Source of the DNA: Oscillospiraceae bacterium
Lineage (GTDB): Bacteria; Bacillota; Clostridia; Oscillospirales; Oscillospiraceae
Assembly (NCBI GenBank): GCA_017452505.1
Contig: JAFTMI010000033.1
Coordinates: forward strand, 19,776 to 83,775
Direction: 5' to 3'
DNA: 64,000 nt
The first letter of the stretch is position 1. Each line of letters starts with the position of its first letter. Below are positions 32,410 to 41,099 of this stretch, in pieces. A program made the translations under genes and the position numbers. The notes beneath the pieces are model-generated. The model saw only the letters and a program-made list of their open reading frames with translations, was not told where the DNA came from and did no database searches.

Positions 32410-33351
32410 ATGGAAAATACCTACTCTAAAATTCAAGAATTACTGCACCAAAAAGCAGATTACCAAGCACGTTTGAATTTGATTCCCTATGATGGTACAC
32501 CGGAGATTAAGGACCGGGACGGACAAAAGTATCTCTACATGCGCAAGCGAGTGGGCAGTCGATTGACTTCTACCTATGTGGATGCCTATTCCGATGAGCT
32601 ACACCAGCTATTACTTCGTAATTCCAAAGAAGCAAGAGAGCTTCGCAAGCATATTCGTAAAGTAGAGCGGGAATTGGCAGCGTTAGGCTACGAGGAAACT
32701 GAGCTCTCGTCTCAGGTAATACTAAATTTGGACTTCGCCCGTGCTAATATGAAGGCCAACATCTACGATCAAGCTGTTTTGGAGGGCGTTGCTACCACAT
32801 TCCCCCAAACAGAGGACATTATTGAAAACGGTATTGTGTCTGGTGTAAAACCCACAGATGTGCAAAAGATTTTGAACCTGAAGCACGCCTGGGAGTTTAT
32901 CTTGGACAAAGATGTTCTTAGCTACGGAACGGACTACCATATTCTCTGCCATATTGCCAAGATAGTCAACGAAGGCTTTTATTCTGAGGGCGGACGGATT
33001 CGCGGTGTGCCGGTTACCATTGGCGGTACAAATTATATCCCGCCGCTGCCTATTGAGAGCATCGTCAAGGAAAAAATCGATGCCATCATCCACGAAAGTG
33101 TCGACGCAGTGGACACTGCCATCCAGCTGTGTCTGTACTGTATGAAAACCCAAATTTTCAATGACGGCAATAAACGAGCAGCCGTTATTTTTGCCAATCA
33201 CTATATGATCACTAAGGGCCAAGGTCTGCTGGTGATTCCCCAGGAGTATGTGCCGGAATTTAAGCGACTACTGGTGGCCTACTACGAAGACCGGGACAAT
33301 GGTGAAATCACAGAGTTTATGCACACCCTTTGTTGGCGCACTTTCCAATAA
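32410..33351 (+). CDS. Fic-family protein with Gln in place of the catalytic His
   Basis: 313 residues. The Fic core motif reads QIFNDGNKRAA (about residue 252), where H-x-F-x-D/E-G-N-x-R is expected: the His is Gln, the rest is kept. A likely inhibitory-helix motif (VLEGVATTF, about 120) lies before it, as in self-inhibited Fic proteins. The N-terminal 100 residues are charged helices. The start at 32410 has AAGGAGG upstream; the frame extends further but runs past the promoter. Fic enzymes move AMP or phosphocholine to protein hydroxyls; without His the usual AMP transfer is doubtful. A single-gene unit with no antitoxin gene beside it. Confidence 0.85.
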   Translation: MENTYSKIQELLHQKADYQARLNLIPYDGTPEIKDRDGQKYLYMRKRVGSRLTSTYVDAYSDELHQLLLRNSKEARELRKHIRKVERELAALGYEETELSSQVILNLDFARANMKANIYDQAVLEGVATTFPQTEDIIENGIVSGVKPTDVQKILNLKHAWEFILDKDVLSYGTDYHILCHIAKIVNEGFYSEGGRIRGVPVTIGGTNYIPPLPIESIVKEKIDAIIHESVDAVDTAIQLCLYCMKTQIFNDGNKRAAVIFANHYMITKGQGLLVIPQEYVPEFKRLLVAYYEDRDNGEITEFMHTLCWRTFQ

Positions 33352-33495
33352 AAATACAAATTAAGAGCGCGACATTGTTTTGTAGTAATTCTTAATACTG
33401 AAAAACAGCATCTAAAAAGATAATGGTTTTTTGCCCTTATCAAAGTTTATTGTATGCTGTCTTGGTGTTCTTGTGTTTGGGATGCGAAGATTGCT

Positions 33496-33529
33496 GATGC
33501 CTGGAGATCTTTTTAGTTCTCCAGGCATC
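33496..33529. terminator. Hairpin between Fic and NACHT genes
   Basis: GATGCCTGGAGA / TCTCCAGGCATC perfect 12-base stem, with no long T run on either strand. Between converging genes, so it may serve both. Confidence 0.45.
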
Positions 33530-33553
33530 GAATTGTTGAATTATTGCAGCAAA

Positions 33554-35791
33554 TTAAGATAGAGCACTGATTTTTATCCACAATGGATCACTGCTTAATG
33601 TGAGATCAGTAAGGATTTTATCAATTCGCCCCATTTCGCCTCGCACAGGTTTATAAATGAAGCCTTCGTCACCTTTATGTCGTGTAACAAGTTTTTCTTC
33701 TAAAAGATAATGCAACAGCTGTTCACCAAGCTGCTTATTCGCGGAAGCCCCCATTCCTCGTAATAGTGCGGCTTCTTTTCTGCCTGCACCAGGTTGGTAG
33801 AATATTTTCCGTAGCATTTGGACAAAGAGCTTTTGAGGTTCAGATAGTCTTGCTTTTTTAATTAGGGTCGTTGTTGCCAGCGCTTCAAAATCGTCAATTG
33901 TGCAATCTTGAAATGAGTCAGGTAGGCTTTTATGAGAAGCAATACCATATGCTGTTCCAATTAAACATTTACACAATGATACATTCTCATCAAGTTTGGC
34001 ATTTGTTAGATCAAGTCTTTCAATGACAGTATCACGTAGCGTTAGATTGCAAACATGTTTCCCTTCGAAAGAAAGATAAGAGAAATGCCCTTGCGAAATG
34101 TCTATGCCCTTGAAGTCAAGGCGCAAAGTATCTTGCAGACACAACGCGGCTACAATGTCAGATGCCAGCACTTTGTTATTTGATATAGCTGCTTTTTTAG
34201 CCAGGGTGAAGAATGAATCAGCTCGACGTTCCTCTTTAGCTATATATTCTGCTAAAATGCATAATCCAACTTGGTCTAAGGGGTTAGTCCACTCAGTGCT
34301 CATTAAGTTTAGATCCCATGATTTAGACATTTGGATTATGGTTTCTGCTCTCAATCCATTAAGTACAAAAGGATCCAAGAACTGACGATCTGGAGAATCC
34401 GCACTTACCCGACCTAAGGAGGGTAATCGCTGCAACATTATTGATGTCTCGTCACTGGGACTAATGCCTGTGGCACTGGTGAACGCAATCGACAAGTCGT
34501 TTTGTGTTATCGGACCGGTGTTTTGTAGACAGGTTCTTGTTTCATTTGCTAAATATATAAGAACATTTTTAATTATCTCAGGATTCAGTGTGGGATTTAT
34601 TTTTGCTTCGCGTTCGCACATCTTGGTTAAAAAGGCATACCAAAAGCCACAAATGTCATCAAGGGCGTATTCTACAGAAAAAATATCACTTGCGTACTTT
34701 AAAAGCAATTGCATGATAAGGGGGCGTTTAGGTAGCCAACTAGGAAGACATTCCAATGTGTCTATTCCTGGCGCAGAGACGATATTATGCTTGATAAAAG
34801 CTACGATTTCTGTTTCCGTAAACTCATGGTGGCACTCTAAAATAGTAGTATTATCTTCATTTAGCCCTAAGCAACTCAGCAATTCATTATCTGAATTAAA
34901 ATAATATTCTCGCCCCACAATAAGCACACCGCCTTGTACCTTTGTAATTAAATCTTTTAGGCCACAGACGGACATTTCTCGAATGTGTTGCATTTTCTTT
35001 AGGTCGCTGCTCCAGGATTGCGTACCTATCTCATCAAACCCATCAAGCAAATAAATCACATTGGGACGGTCGTAACTCTTAATAAAGTTGTTGGCATCGA
35101 GCCCTAATTCTTGAAAATGCCGTGTCAGTATTTCCATACCACGTTTGGCACCCCAATGGTCGCGAAGGTTAATGGCAATAGTATAAGGATTATTAATCGC
35201 ATCGGAAGAAAGGGTCTCAAATACTTGTTTAACGCATCTACTCTTTCCTAGGCCAAAATCTCCTTTCAGTACGACTTTTTTTCCTTTTTTAAGCATGTTT
35301 ATAATATCTGTTATGGATTGCTCCCGGCCCGTTTTGCTGTGAATATACCTAACATCAATGTACACATTGTTTTCTGGTTCGCCGGTTTCAAAGTTAATTA
35401 GGCTTCCAAATTGTCTTTGGGATCGAGTATAGATATAACTTCCGTAGTCAAAATATTCATTTTGGAATTCTTCAAGAGACATTACTGTTACTCTTTGTTC
35501 CGCTCCCGATTGCCTCATCATATCGGTAGGTTTTTGTTCCATTACAAAATAGCATTTGCAATATATCTCTTGGGAAATAACAGCTCCTCGTACTGTGCGT
35601 AGTTTTATGATATCGGAACGAACCTTATCAAGGTTATTCTCTTTTGTGACTTCAACAATTACCCAACGATCATCTTCTGGTTTTAAGACGCAGTCACATT
35701 TAATTCCTGCGATTGTTTCCGCAGAGGCATTACAATTCCAACGTAGACTAGCAATCGCACGCACTTTTTGCTCGAGAGCTTTCCAATCCAT
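33554..35791 (-). CDS. NACHT (NLR-like) NTPase with N-terminal nuclease-like region, candidate anti-phage protein
   Basis: 745 residues. Residues 1-100 look like a PD-(D/E)xK-type fold (KCDCVL with Asp33, then WVIVEVTK with Glu47 and Lys50), although the spacing E-x-x-K is unusual, so activity is uncertain. The NACHT part has Walker A GDFGLGKS (177-184), the Walker B/NACHT box YLLDGFDE (247-254) and sensor GGVLIVGR. The C-terminal region from about 560 has pentapeptide-like or LRR-like rows (RLDFKGIDISQGHFSYLSF, LTLRDTVIERLDLTNAKL), likely the sensor. Bacterial NACHT proteins of this build are known phage-defence NLR relatives. It is a single gene, next to a Fic gene and a resolvase-like gene. 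Confidence 0.85.
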   Translation of the reverse strand: MDWKALEQKVRAIASLRWNCNASAETIAGIKCDCVLKPEDDRWVIVEVTKENNLDKVRSDIIKLRTVRGAVISQEIYCKCYFVMEQKPTDMMRQSGAEQRVTVMSLEEFQNEYFDYGSYIYTRSQRQFGSLINFETGEPENNVYIDVRYIHSKTGREQSITDIINMLKKGKKVVLKGDFGLGKSRCVKQVFETLSSDAINNPYTIAINLRDHWGAKRGMEILTRHFQELGLDANNFIKSYDRPNVIYLLDGFDEIGTQSWSSDLKKMQHIREMSVCGLKDLITKVQGGVLIVGREYYFNSDNELLSCLGLNEDNTTILECHHEFTETEIVAFIKHNIVSAPGIDTLECLPSWLPKRPLIMQLLLKYASDIFSVEYALDDICGFWYAFLTKMCEREAKINPTLNPEIIKNVLIYLANETRTCLQNTGPITQNDLSIAFTSATGISPSDETSIMLQRLPSLGRVSADSPDRQFLDPFVLNGLRAETIIQMSKSWDLNLMSTEWTNPLDQVGLCILAEYIAKEERRADSFFTLAKKAAISNNKVLASDIVAALCLQDTLRLDFKGIDISQGHFSYLSFEGKHVCNLTLRDTVIERLDLTNAKLDENVSLCKCLIGTAYGIASHKSLPDSFQDCTIDDFEALATTTLIKKARLSEPQKLFVQMLRKIFYQPGAGRKEAALLRGMGASANKQLGEQLLHYLLEEKLVTRHKGDEGFIYKPVRGEMGRIDKILTDLTLSSDPLWIKISALS

Positions 35792-35937
35792 AATTTCGTT
35801 TCCTTTCGTCTAATTGTTTTTTGTTATCTAGGTGTTTGGCTTGCTGTTTGCTTAGGAATAAGGAAGTTTTTGCGATTGTTCAAAAAATGACACGATTTAT
35901 TCAACAATGCCCTCATAATTATATTGAGGTGATTTTA

Positions 35938-36258
35938 GTGATAAAAAAGAAAGTGGCGATATATTGCTCTGCGGATTCTGATATATATCCGGGGGAACAG
36001 AGAAACTATCTTGACGCATGCTTTTTTCGTTTGTTGGCATACGCACATGCACATAGAATGCAGGTTATAAAATATTATGAAGATGCAAAAGGGTGTTCGG
36101 ACAACGATTCAAGATTAGGGATAGTTCAATTGCAATTTGATCTTGCCAAAGAACCTATTGATGCTATTTTGGTAATTGACTCACAACAATTATCAAACAG
36201 AATTGATTATAAATATTTGCAACTAGTGGTGTCAATCAAAACAACAGAACGATTGTGA
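35938..36258 (+). CDS. Resolvase-like N-terminal domain, orphan
   Basis: 106 residues starting at the GTG at 35938 (GAGGTG seven bases upstream). It resembles the catalytic domain of serine recombinases (KKVAIYCSADSD at the place of YCRVST; then MQVIKYYEDAKGCS and DAILVIDSQQLSN), but the Arg-Ser catalytic pair is not clear and no DNA-binding end follows. Just beyond the stop a 25-codon GTG frame overlaps (36255-36332), perhaps a remnant of the rest. Likely a decayed or repurposed recombinase fragment at the island's right edge. Confidence 0.55.
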   Translation: MIKKKVAIYCSADSDIYPGEQRNYLDACFFRLLAYAHAHRMQVIKYYEDAKGCSDNDSRLGIVQLQFDLAKEPIDAILVIDSQQLSNRIDYKYLQLVVSIKTTERL

Positions 36259-36645
36259 CCCAAGACGAAATCTTGCGCGATCTTGCAAAAACAAACTCAA
36301 TCAATTGCCTTGCGCTTGCACAAAAGCTGTAGGGATTATGATAACTGTTTATGTATTTAAATAAGTTAATGGTGACAGCTCTTTATATCTTTGAGAGAAT
36401 TTGTATAAAATTGGTTGGGTGTGTAAAAGGTTGTAGTAATTATTGATTTATTTAAATACTGGATGCGTGTTTTAGATACATAGTTTTCAAGATACCCCAG
36501 TTGGACTACGACGGTTGAGGGCTATCGTTTGCTGAGGTTGCGAAATATCCTTATAAAGAAATAGTTGGCATTCTTTAAATATGCTTATAAAAGACAACAC
36601 GGAAGCACGTCTCATTTGCTTCCGTGTTATTAAGATATTTGATCA
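36259..36645. other. Intergenic stretch without a supported gene
   Basis: About 390 AT-rich bases. Apart from the short GTG frame at its start and the terminator stem at 36596-36628 I see nothing in it. Confidence 0.5.
36596..36628 (-). terminator. Terminator of the spore protein gene
   Basis: AACACGGAAGCA / TGCTTCCGTGTT stem; on the minus strand followed by GTCTTTTAT, 18 bases after the stop codon. Confidence 0.75.
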
Positions 36646-36909
36646 TTATATTACTATCGCTGCTATGTATTGCACGGTCTGGATATGGCCCAGAGCAATA
36701 CGGTTATGGCGGTCAAATTTCATAGTTTGTGTGGGACAGTTGTTCTTGACCATCTGGCCGCCGACAGAACCGGCCTCACGGGAGGTCAGGTGACCGTTGT
36801 AACCGTTGGTCAGGTTCACGCCAACTTCCTGGGCAGCCTGCATCTTGAAACGATCCATAGCTTCCCGTGCCTGAGGAATATTGATCTGGTTGTTGTTCTT
36901 GTTGCTCAT
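36646..36909 (-). CDS. Small acid-soluble spore protein, alpha/beta type, with unusual tail
   Basis: 87 residues. It binds and protects spore DNA. The family signatures QAREAMDRFKMQAAQEVGV and LTSREAGSVGG-MVK are intact. After MVK one expects a short KMI-type ending; here about 33 residues (from NNCPTQTMKFDRHNR) differ from the SASPs I know, and no frame shift restores a normal ending. GGAGAG precedes the ATG. Expected to be made late in the forespore. It marks the return to core genes after the island. Confidence 0.8.
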   Translation of the reverse strand: MSNKNNNQINIPQAREAMDRFKMQAAQEVGVNLTNGYNGHLTSREAGSVGGQMVKNNCPTQTMKFDRHNRIALGHIQTVQYIAAIVI

Positions 36910-37024
36910 TGTACTCTCTCCTTTTTTATGGTTTTTTCAAACCATTGCTTTCTTGGAAAGATCAAACACTTCCAAGAAAGCGTTTTCTCTTTCCGCAACC
37001 ATAGCTTTGCCGGATATGAAGAAA

Positions 37025-37069
37025 ATATGATTGTTTCTTTTCGGAAAATGACGCAAAAATTGGAAAACA
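37025..37069 (+). repeat. 45-base repeated motif, copy 2
   Basis: Second copy of the motif at 22321-22365, upstream of the spore protein gene. Confidence 0.55.
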
Positions 37070-37080
37070 GCCAAAAGAAG

Positions 37081-37111
37081 AGCCGGCACCCTTTACACAA
37101 GAGTACCGGCC
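37081..37111 (-). terminator. Terminator after the EEP gene
   Basis: Imperfect GCCGGTAC / GGTGCCGGC stem on the minus strand, then TCTTCTTTTGG, 37 bases past the stop. Confidence 0.6.
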
Positions 37112-37147
37112 ATTGATTGACAAAGGGCTTAACAGAACAACCTATGA

Positions 37148-37897
37148 TCACAGATCGCAGGTCCATTCGATGGGATAGTGATCCGACAAATAGATCCCGT
37201 TGACACACTGATCCCAAATGCGCACGCCCCGGGAATGGGCCGCGGTAGCAGGATCGGTAAAGATGTAGTCTATCTTGCTACCGGGGTTTTTTGTTCCGAA
37301 CCGGTGGAAGGTTACAGGGATGTCTTCTGTCAAATCTGTAAGACCCTGGTTTTGACAGAGGGCGCACACTTTTTGGGTGGGCACAGAATTGAAATCGCCC
37401 AGCAGGATCGTCGGCACTGTCTCAGCAGCATACCATCCCAGCGCCAACTCTATCTGTTGCGCCCGCACATCTTCGCTGCATTCGTCCAAATGGAGGTTAT
37501 AGAGCTTAAAGACATTTCCTGTTTCTTCATTTTTGAACAGCAGTTTTTGGCAAATGCGGGCATGGCGGCTTTGTCCGGGGAATCTCGTAGCAGGAACATA
37601 AGGCGTGGGGGACAGCCAAAGCACCTCCAAGCCATACAAAGAGAATTTATCCCGGCGGTAAGCAACCGCCAAACCTTCCCCGGTCAGACCGGCTTCCCGC
37701 TGGGTCAGCAGCACAGTATAATCAGGGGAAAGATGCTTGCGCAGAAAAGCGACATTTTTATCTGTGGCCTCCTGCAAACAAAGGATATCCGGGTTTTCCT
37801 CCGCGATGGTGTCCAGAATCAATCCCGCCCGGTGAAGAAAGGAATTGACACCGTCATTTTGGTAATTGTATCGCAGGTTGTAAGTTACGATTTTCAT
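37148..37897 (-). CDS. Endonuclease/exonuclease/phosphatase-family hydrolase
   Basis: 249 residues, no signal peptide. Motifs of the EEP fold: TYNLRYN at the start (Asn), DILCLQEA (catalytic Glu), LHLDECS, ILLGDFNS (Asp and Asn), GSKIDYIF (Asp) and the final SDHYPIEW (Asp-His). It hydrolyses phosphoesters using a metal ion. It follows the GH38 mannosidase gene by nine bases and is co-transcribed; similar pairings suggest work on a released glycan or sugar phosphate, but the substrate is not known. Confidence 0.88.
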   Translation of the reverse strand: MKIVTYNLRYNYQNDGVNSFLHRAGLILDTIAEENPDILCLQEATDKNVAFLRKHLSPDYTVLLTQREAGLTGEGLAVAYRRDKFSLYGLEVLWLSPTPYVPATRFPGQSRHARICQKLLFKNEETGNVFKLYNLHLDECSEDVRAQQIELALGWYAAETVPTILLGDFNSVPTQKVCALCQNQGLTDLTEDIPVTFHRFGTKNPGSKIDYIFTDPATAAHSRGVRIWDQCVNGIYLSDHYPIEWTCDL

Positions 37898-37906
37898 ATA
37901 AACACC

Positions 37907-40900
37907 TCAGCGAACAAATTTCAGCGTAATGATCTCAAAGTTCTTGACCGGCACGGTGACTGTATGGCCGTCAAAGGGCAGCTGCTCCAAGGGGCTTTCC
38001 ATCATATCGCAAAGGAAAGCCTTGGTAAAGCCGTCTGCCACAGTTACATTGGCAGTGCAACGCATATCGAAGCTGTCATACAGGCGCAGGATCATGCCGT
38101 CGTCTGCCTCAGCTTTTTTCACCGTATCGATGATGATATTCTTCCGGTCGCAGGATGCCAGGCTGAAGGTTTCGGCCAAATCGCCGCTGCTATCTTCAAC
38201 GGGCTTACACAACAAGGGCTGATTAAAGCTGTATGCCTGGCCGATCACATCGGCTTGGTACAGACTGCCTGTGTGGGGCAGCAGGCTATAGGAAAATGTA
38301 TGCTCACCCAGGTCCGCTTCCGGGTTGGGATATGTGCCCGCTTTCAAAACCGTCAGCTCCAGAGTGCTACCCTGGGCGCTGTGGCCGTACTTGCAATCGT
38401 TAAGCAGCGCGACACCGTAGCCGTTTTCGGAGATATCCGCCCATTTATGGGCACAAACCTCAAAGCGGGCGGCATCCCAGCTGGTGTTCTGGTGGGTGGA
38501 ACGGCGAATATGTCCATACTGGATCTCGTAGGTAGCTTCCGTAGCGTGCAGATCCAGCGGGAAGGCCACCTTCAGCACCTGATGCTGACGATTCCAGCGT
38601 ATCTGATTGTCAAAATCTATGCGACGATCGTCGGTGTACAGCCAGATATGCTGGATAATGGCGCAATCCATATACTGCTTTTCCACCCGGAAACCTGCCC
38701 GGCTGCCATCATAAACAGGGATGATGAGAGCATCCGCATCCAAGGCATAGGACTTAGCGCGATAGTAGTCGGAAAGCTCCCAGTTATCAAACTGGTAGGG
38801 TAGATCCTCATAAGCGGTAAAGGCATTGCCGGGCTGGGCAAATACCTCCCGGTCAGCTGCTTTGTCCAGCAGTGACACAATGCGGCCGGCGCTATCCAGT
38901 TCCATACGGTAGTGGCGATTTTCTGCGATCCGTCCGCTGACAGAAACGCCGCAGGCTGCCTCAGCAGGCTGGATAACCTTCCAGCCGTAGGCAGGAACGG
39001 ACTCGGTCAACTCCAGGGTCTTTCCATCCACGGTGATGCAGCCACCCCGGGCAAAGCCCAGGGGGTTATATACCAAACAGCCACCCTGGGTGTTCAGGCG
39101 CTCAGCGATAGCAGAGAGCTTTTCCTGCTCCAGCGCGCTGCAGTATTCTGCCACCTGGGCATAATCCGCATCCGTGCCTTGGTAGACCTCCAAAATGGAG
39201 CTTCCCGGCAGAATATCGTGGAACTGGTTATGCAGTACCGTGTGCCAGGTGTCGTTAAGGCCCGGCTGGTCGTAGCTGCCGCCCAACAACAGGTCTGTAA
39301 AGGACAGGGCCTCGCAGCGCTGCAGAGCAAATTCGCTCTTGCGGTTACTGCGTTTGTTTTTGGCCATAGAGGTGTAGGTGCCCCGGTGGAATTCCAGGTA
39401 CAAATCTCCTGTCCATTTGGGAATGCGGCCCAGGACGCGGCAGTTTTCGTCAAATTCAGACTTTGTTTTGTCCAGGTAGGTATTCAAAAAGCTTATTTGG
39501 GTCACGGGCACACCGGGGATTCCCCGGCAGAGGCGGCGCTGCTTCTCCAGATCCTCCCGGACAGGTCCGCCGCCACCGTCTCCGAAGCCATAGGTCATAA
39601 GGGCGCGGCTACAGTACTGCTTTTGCTGAAACCGATCCCAAGTGCCTATGGCAAAGCTGGCATTGAGCCTTCCGTTATAGGTGACGTAACAGCTGTACTC
39701 ATGGTTTTTATGGCCTCGCTGAGATGTAATAAAGGTGGTGAACAGCTCCGTTCCGTCGATACCCTCCCACAGGAAAGCATCCACCGGCAAGGTGTTGGTG
39801 TCATTCCAGCTGATCTTTGAGGTGACAAAATATTCAATGCCGCTCTTTTTCAGGATCTGGGGCAGAGCGGCACTGTAGCCAAACACATCCGGCAGGTACA
39901 GGGTACGGGTTTCTGCGCCAAATTCCTCCCGGAAGAATTTCTTGCCCAGCAGCAGCTGTCGCACAAAGCTTTCGCCGCTGACCAGATTGCAGTCGCACTC
40001 CACCCACATGCTTCCCTCGGGTTCCCATCGTCCTTGCGCGACCCAGCTTTTCAGCTGGGCATATTTTTCGGGAGCCTCTTCCTTCAGATATTGATACAGC
40101 TGCGGCTGGGAGAGGGTAAACAGATATTCCGGGTACTTCTCCATCAGCGCGTTGGCGGTTGCAAAAGAGCGCTGGATCTTCTCCCGGGTTTGTCTGCGTG
40201 CCCACAGCCACTCCACATCGATATGGGTGTGTCCCACACAGTGCACCACAGGCTTGCCCTGGGTAGTGCATTTCTTTGCATAAAATTCCTCTTCCAGGAA
40301 TTCCCGGGCAGCCCGTACAGAGGCAAAATACGCCTCGCTGTAGACCTGCCGGGTGTCCACTAAGTTCACCGCCTGTTCCAGCGCGGTGAGAATCTCCCGG
40401 TATTCACAGGAATTCTCGTTAAGACACTCCAGCGCCTCCAACGGGGTCACAATATCGTAGTACAGGCCGTCCACATCGGTATACCGGCACATCAGGCGCG
40501 CCTCAAATGGGAAGGGATATTTTTCCCCGCCGGTGTACAGATATACATAGGCACTATACTGGGTTTCCGGCTCTAAAAATGCCTCAATATGGTTCAGATC
40601 AAGGCCCTGCACCATTTCACCGTTTAAGTACAAAAGGCCCTGGGAATTTTCGGGATTCCACCCTTTCGGGCCGGTGCGGCATTGCAGAAGATACTCCGCA
40701 CCCTCCCGGGGCTGAGGCGTATTCAGTGAAAAACGAAGCCAAAAGTGCTTATCTGCCCCGGACAAAAACCGACAAGGCTGCCAGCCGTTTTCCGGCGGTG
40801 TGTTGCTCTGCTTATAGTCACAGGCCACCATTTCGATGCCGTCAATGGGCGAAATGGTTTGGACAGAGTGCTCCAAAAGCGTTTGGCAAAAGGTCTGCAG

Positions 40901-40918
40901 TTTTTCTTTGATGTGCAT
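37907..40918 (-). CDS. Alpha-mannosidase, GH38
   Basis: 1003 residues, cytosolic (no signal peptide). After a leading beta domain of about 230 residues, the GH38 catalytic part starts with VGHTHIDVEWLW (His and Asp zinc ligands), followed by the SQPQLYQ and EGSMWVECD blocks and the nucleophile region LYLPDVFGYSAALPQI. The beta-rich C-terminal half is usual for the family. It removes alpha-linked mannose from N-glycan or mannoside fragments after uptake. The start at 40918 has AAAAGGAGG upstream. It leads a two-gene operon with the EEP gene; nagB lies divergently beside it, so the region serves host or yeast glycan use. Confidence 0.93.
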   Translation of the reverse strand: MHIKEKLQTFCQTLLEHSVQTISPIDGIEMVACDYKQSNTPPENGWQPCRFLSGADKHFWLRFSLNTPQPREGAEYLLQCRTGPKGWNPENSQGLLYLNGEMVQGLDLNHIEAFLEPETQYSAYVYLYTGGEKYPFPFEARLMCRYTDVDGLYYDIVTPLEALECLNENSCEYREILTALEQAVNLVDTRQVYSEAYFASVRAAREFLEEEFYAKKCTTQGKPVVHCVGHTHIDVEWLWARRQTREKIQRSFATANALMEKYPEYLFTLSQPQLYQYLKEEAPEKYAQLKSWVAQGRWEPEGSMWVECDCNLVSGESFVRQLLLGKKFFREEFGAETRTLYLPDVFGYSAALPQILKKSGIEYFVTSKISWNDTNTLPVDAFLWEGIDGTELFTTFITSQRGHKNHEYSCYVTYNGRLNASFAIGTWDRFQQKQYCSRALMTYGFGDGGGGPVREDLEKQRRLCRGIPGVPVTQISFLNTYLDKTKSEFDENCRVLGRIPKWTGDLYLEFHRGTYTSMAKNKRSNRKSEFALQRCEALSFTDLLLGGSYDQPGLNDTWHTVLHNQFHDILPGSSILEVYQGTDADYAQVAEYCSALEQEKLSAIAERLNTQGGCLVYNPLGFARGGCITVDGKTLELTESVPAYGWKVIQPAEAACGVSVSGRIAENRHYRMELDSAGRIVSLLDKAADREVFAQPGNAFTAYEDLPYQFDNWELSDYYRAKSYALDADALIIPVYDGSRAGFRVEKQYMDCAIIQHIWLYTDDRRIDFDNQIRWNRQHQVLKVAFPLDLHATEATYEIQYGHIRRSTHQNTSWDAARFEVCAHKWADISENGYGVALLNDCKYGHSAQGSTLELTVLKAGTYPNPEADLGEHTFSYSLLPHTGSLYQADVIGQAYSFNQPLLCKPVEDSSGDLAETFSLASCDRKNIIIDTVKKAEADDGMILRLYDSFDMRCTANVTVADGFTKAFLCDMMESPLEQLPFDGHTVTVPVKNFEIITLKFVR

Positions 40919-41022
40919 AAAATCGCCTCCTTTTGCTTCATTATAACTATGGGACAATTGTTTCGCAATACCCCAAACACGAAAAAACTTAACAGAAAAA
41001 AACTTAACAGAAAAAATTTTTA

Positions 41023-41051
41023 TTTACAAATGAAATAAATAGCAGTATAAT
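41023..41051 (+). promoter_or_regulatory. Promoter of nagB
   Basis: TTTACA (41023-41028), 17 bases, TATAAT (41046-41051). Upstream lies a tandem pair of CTTAACAGAAAAAA. Confidence 0.7.
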
Positions 41052-41099
41052 TTCCTTGCAGAAATTTTCTGCACATTCAATTTAGGAGCGTGAAGCTAA

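Noticed and set aside
37178-38803. Plus-strand frame of 541 codons opposite the EEP and mannosidase genes
   Set aside because: Same reason: the minus strand carries catalytic motifs in order; the plus frame has none and no ribosome-binding site.
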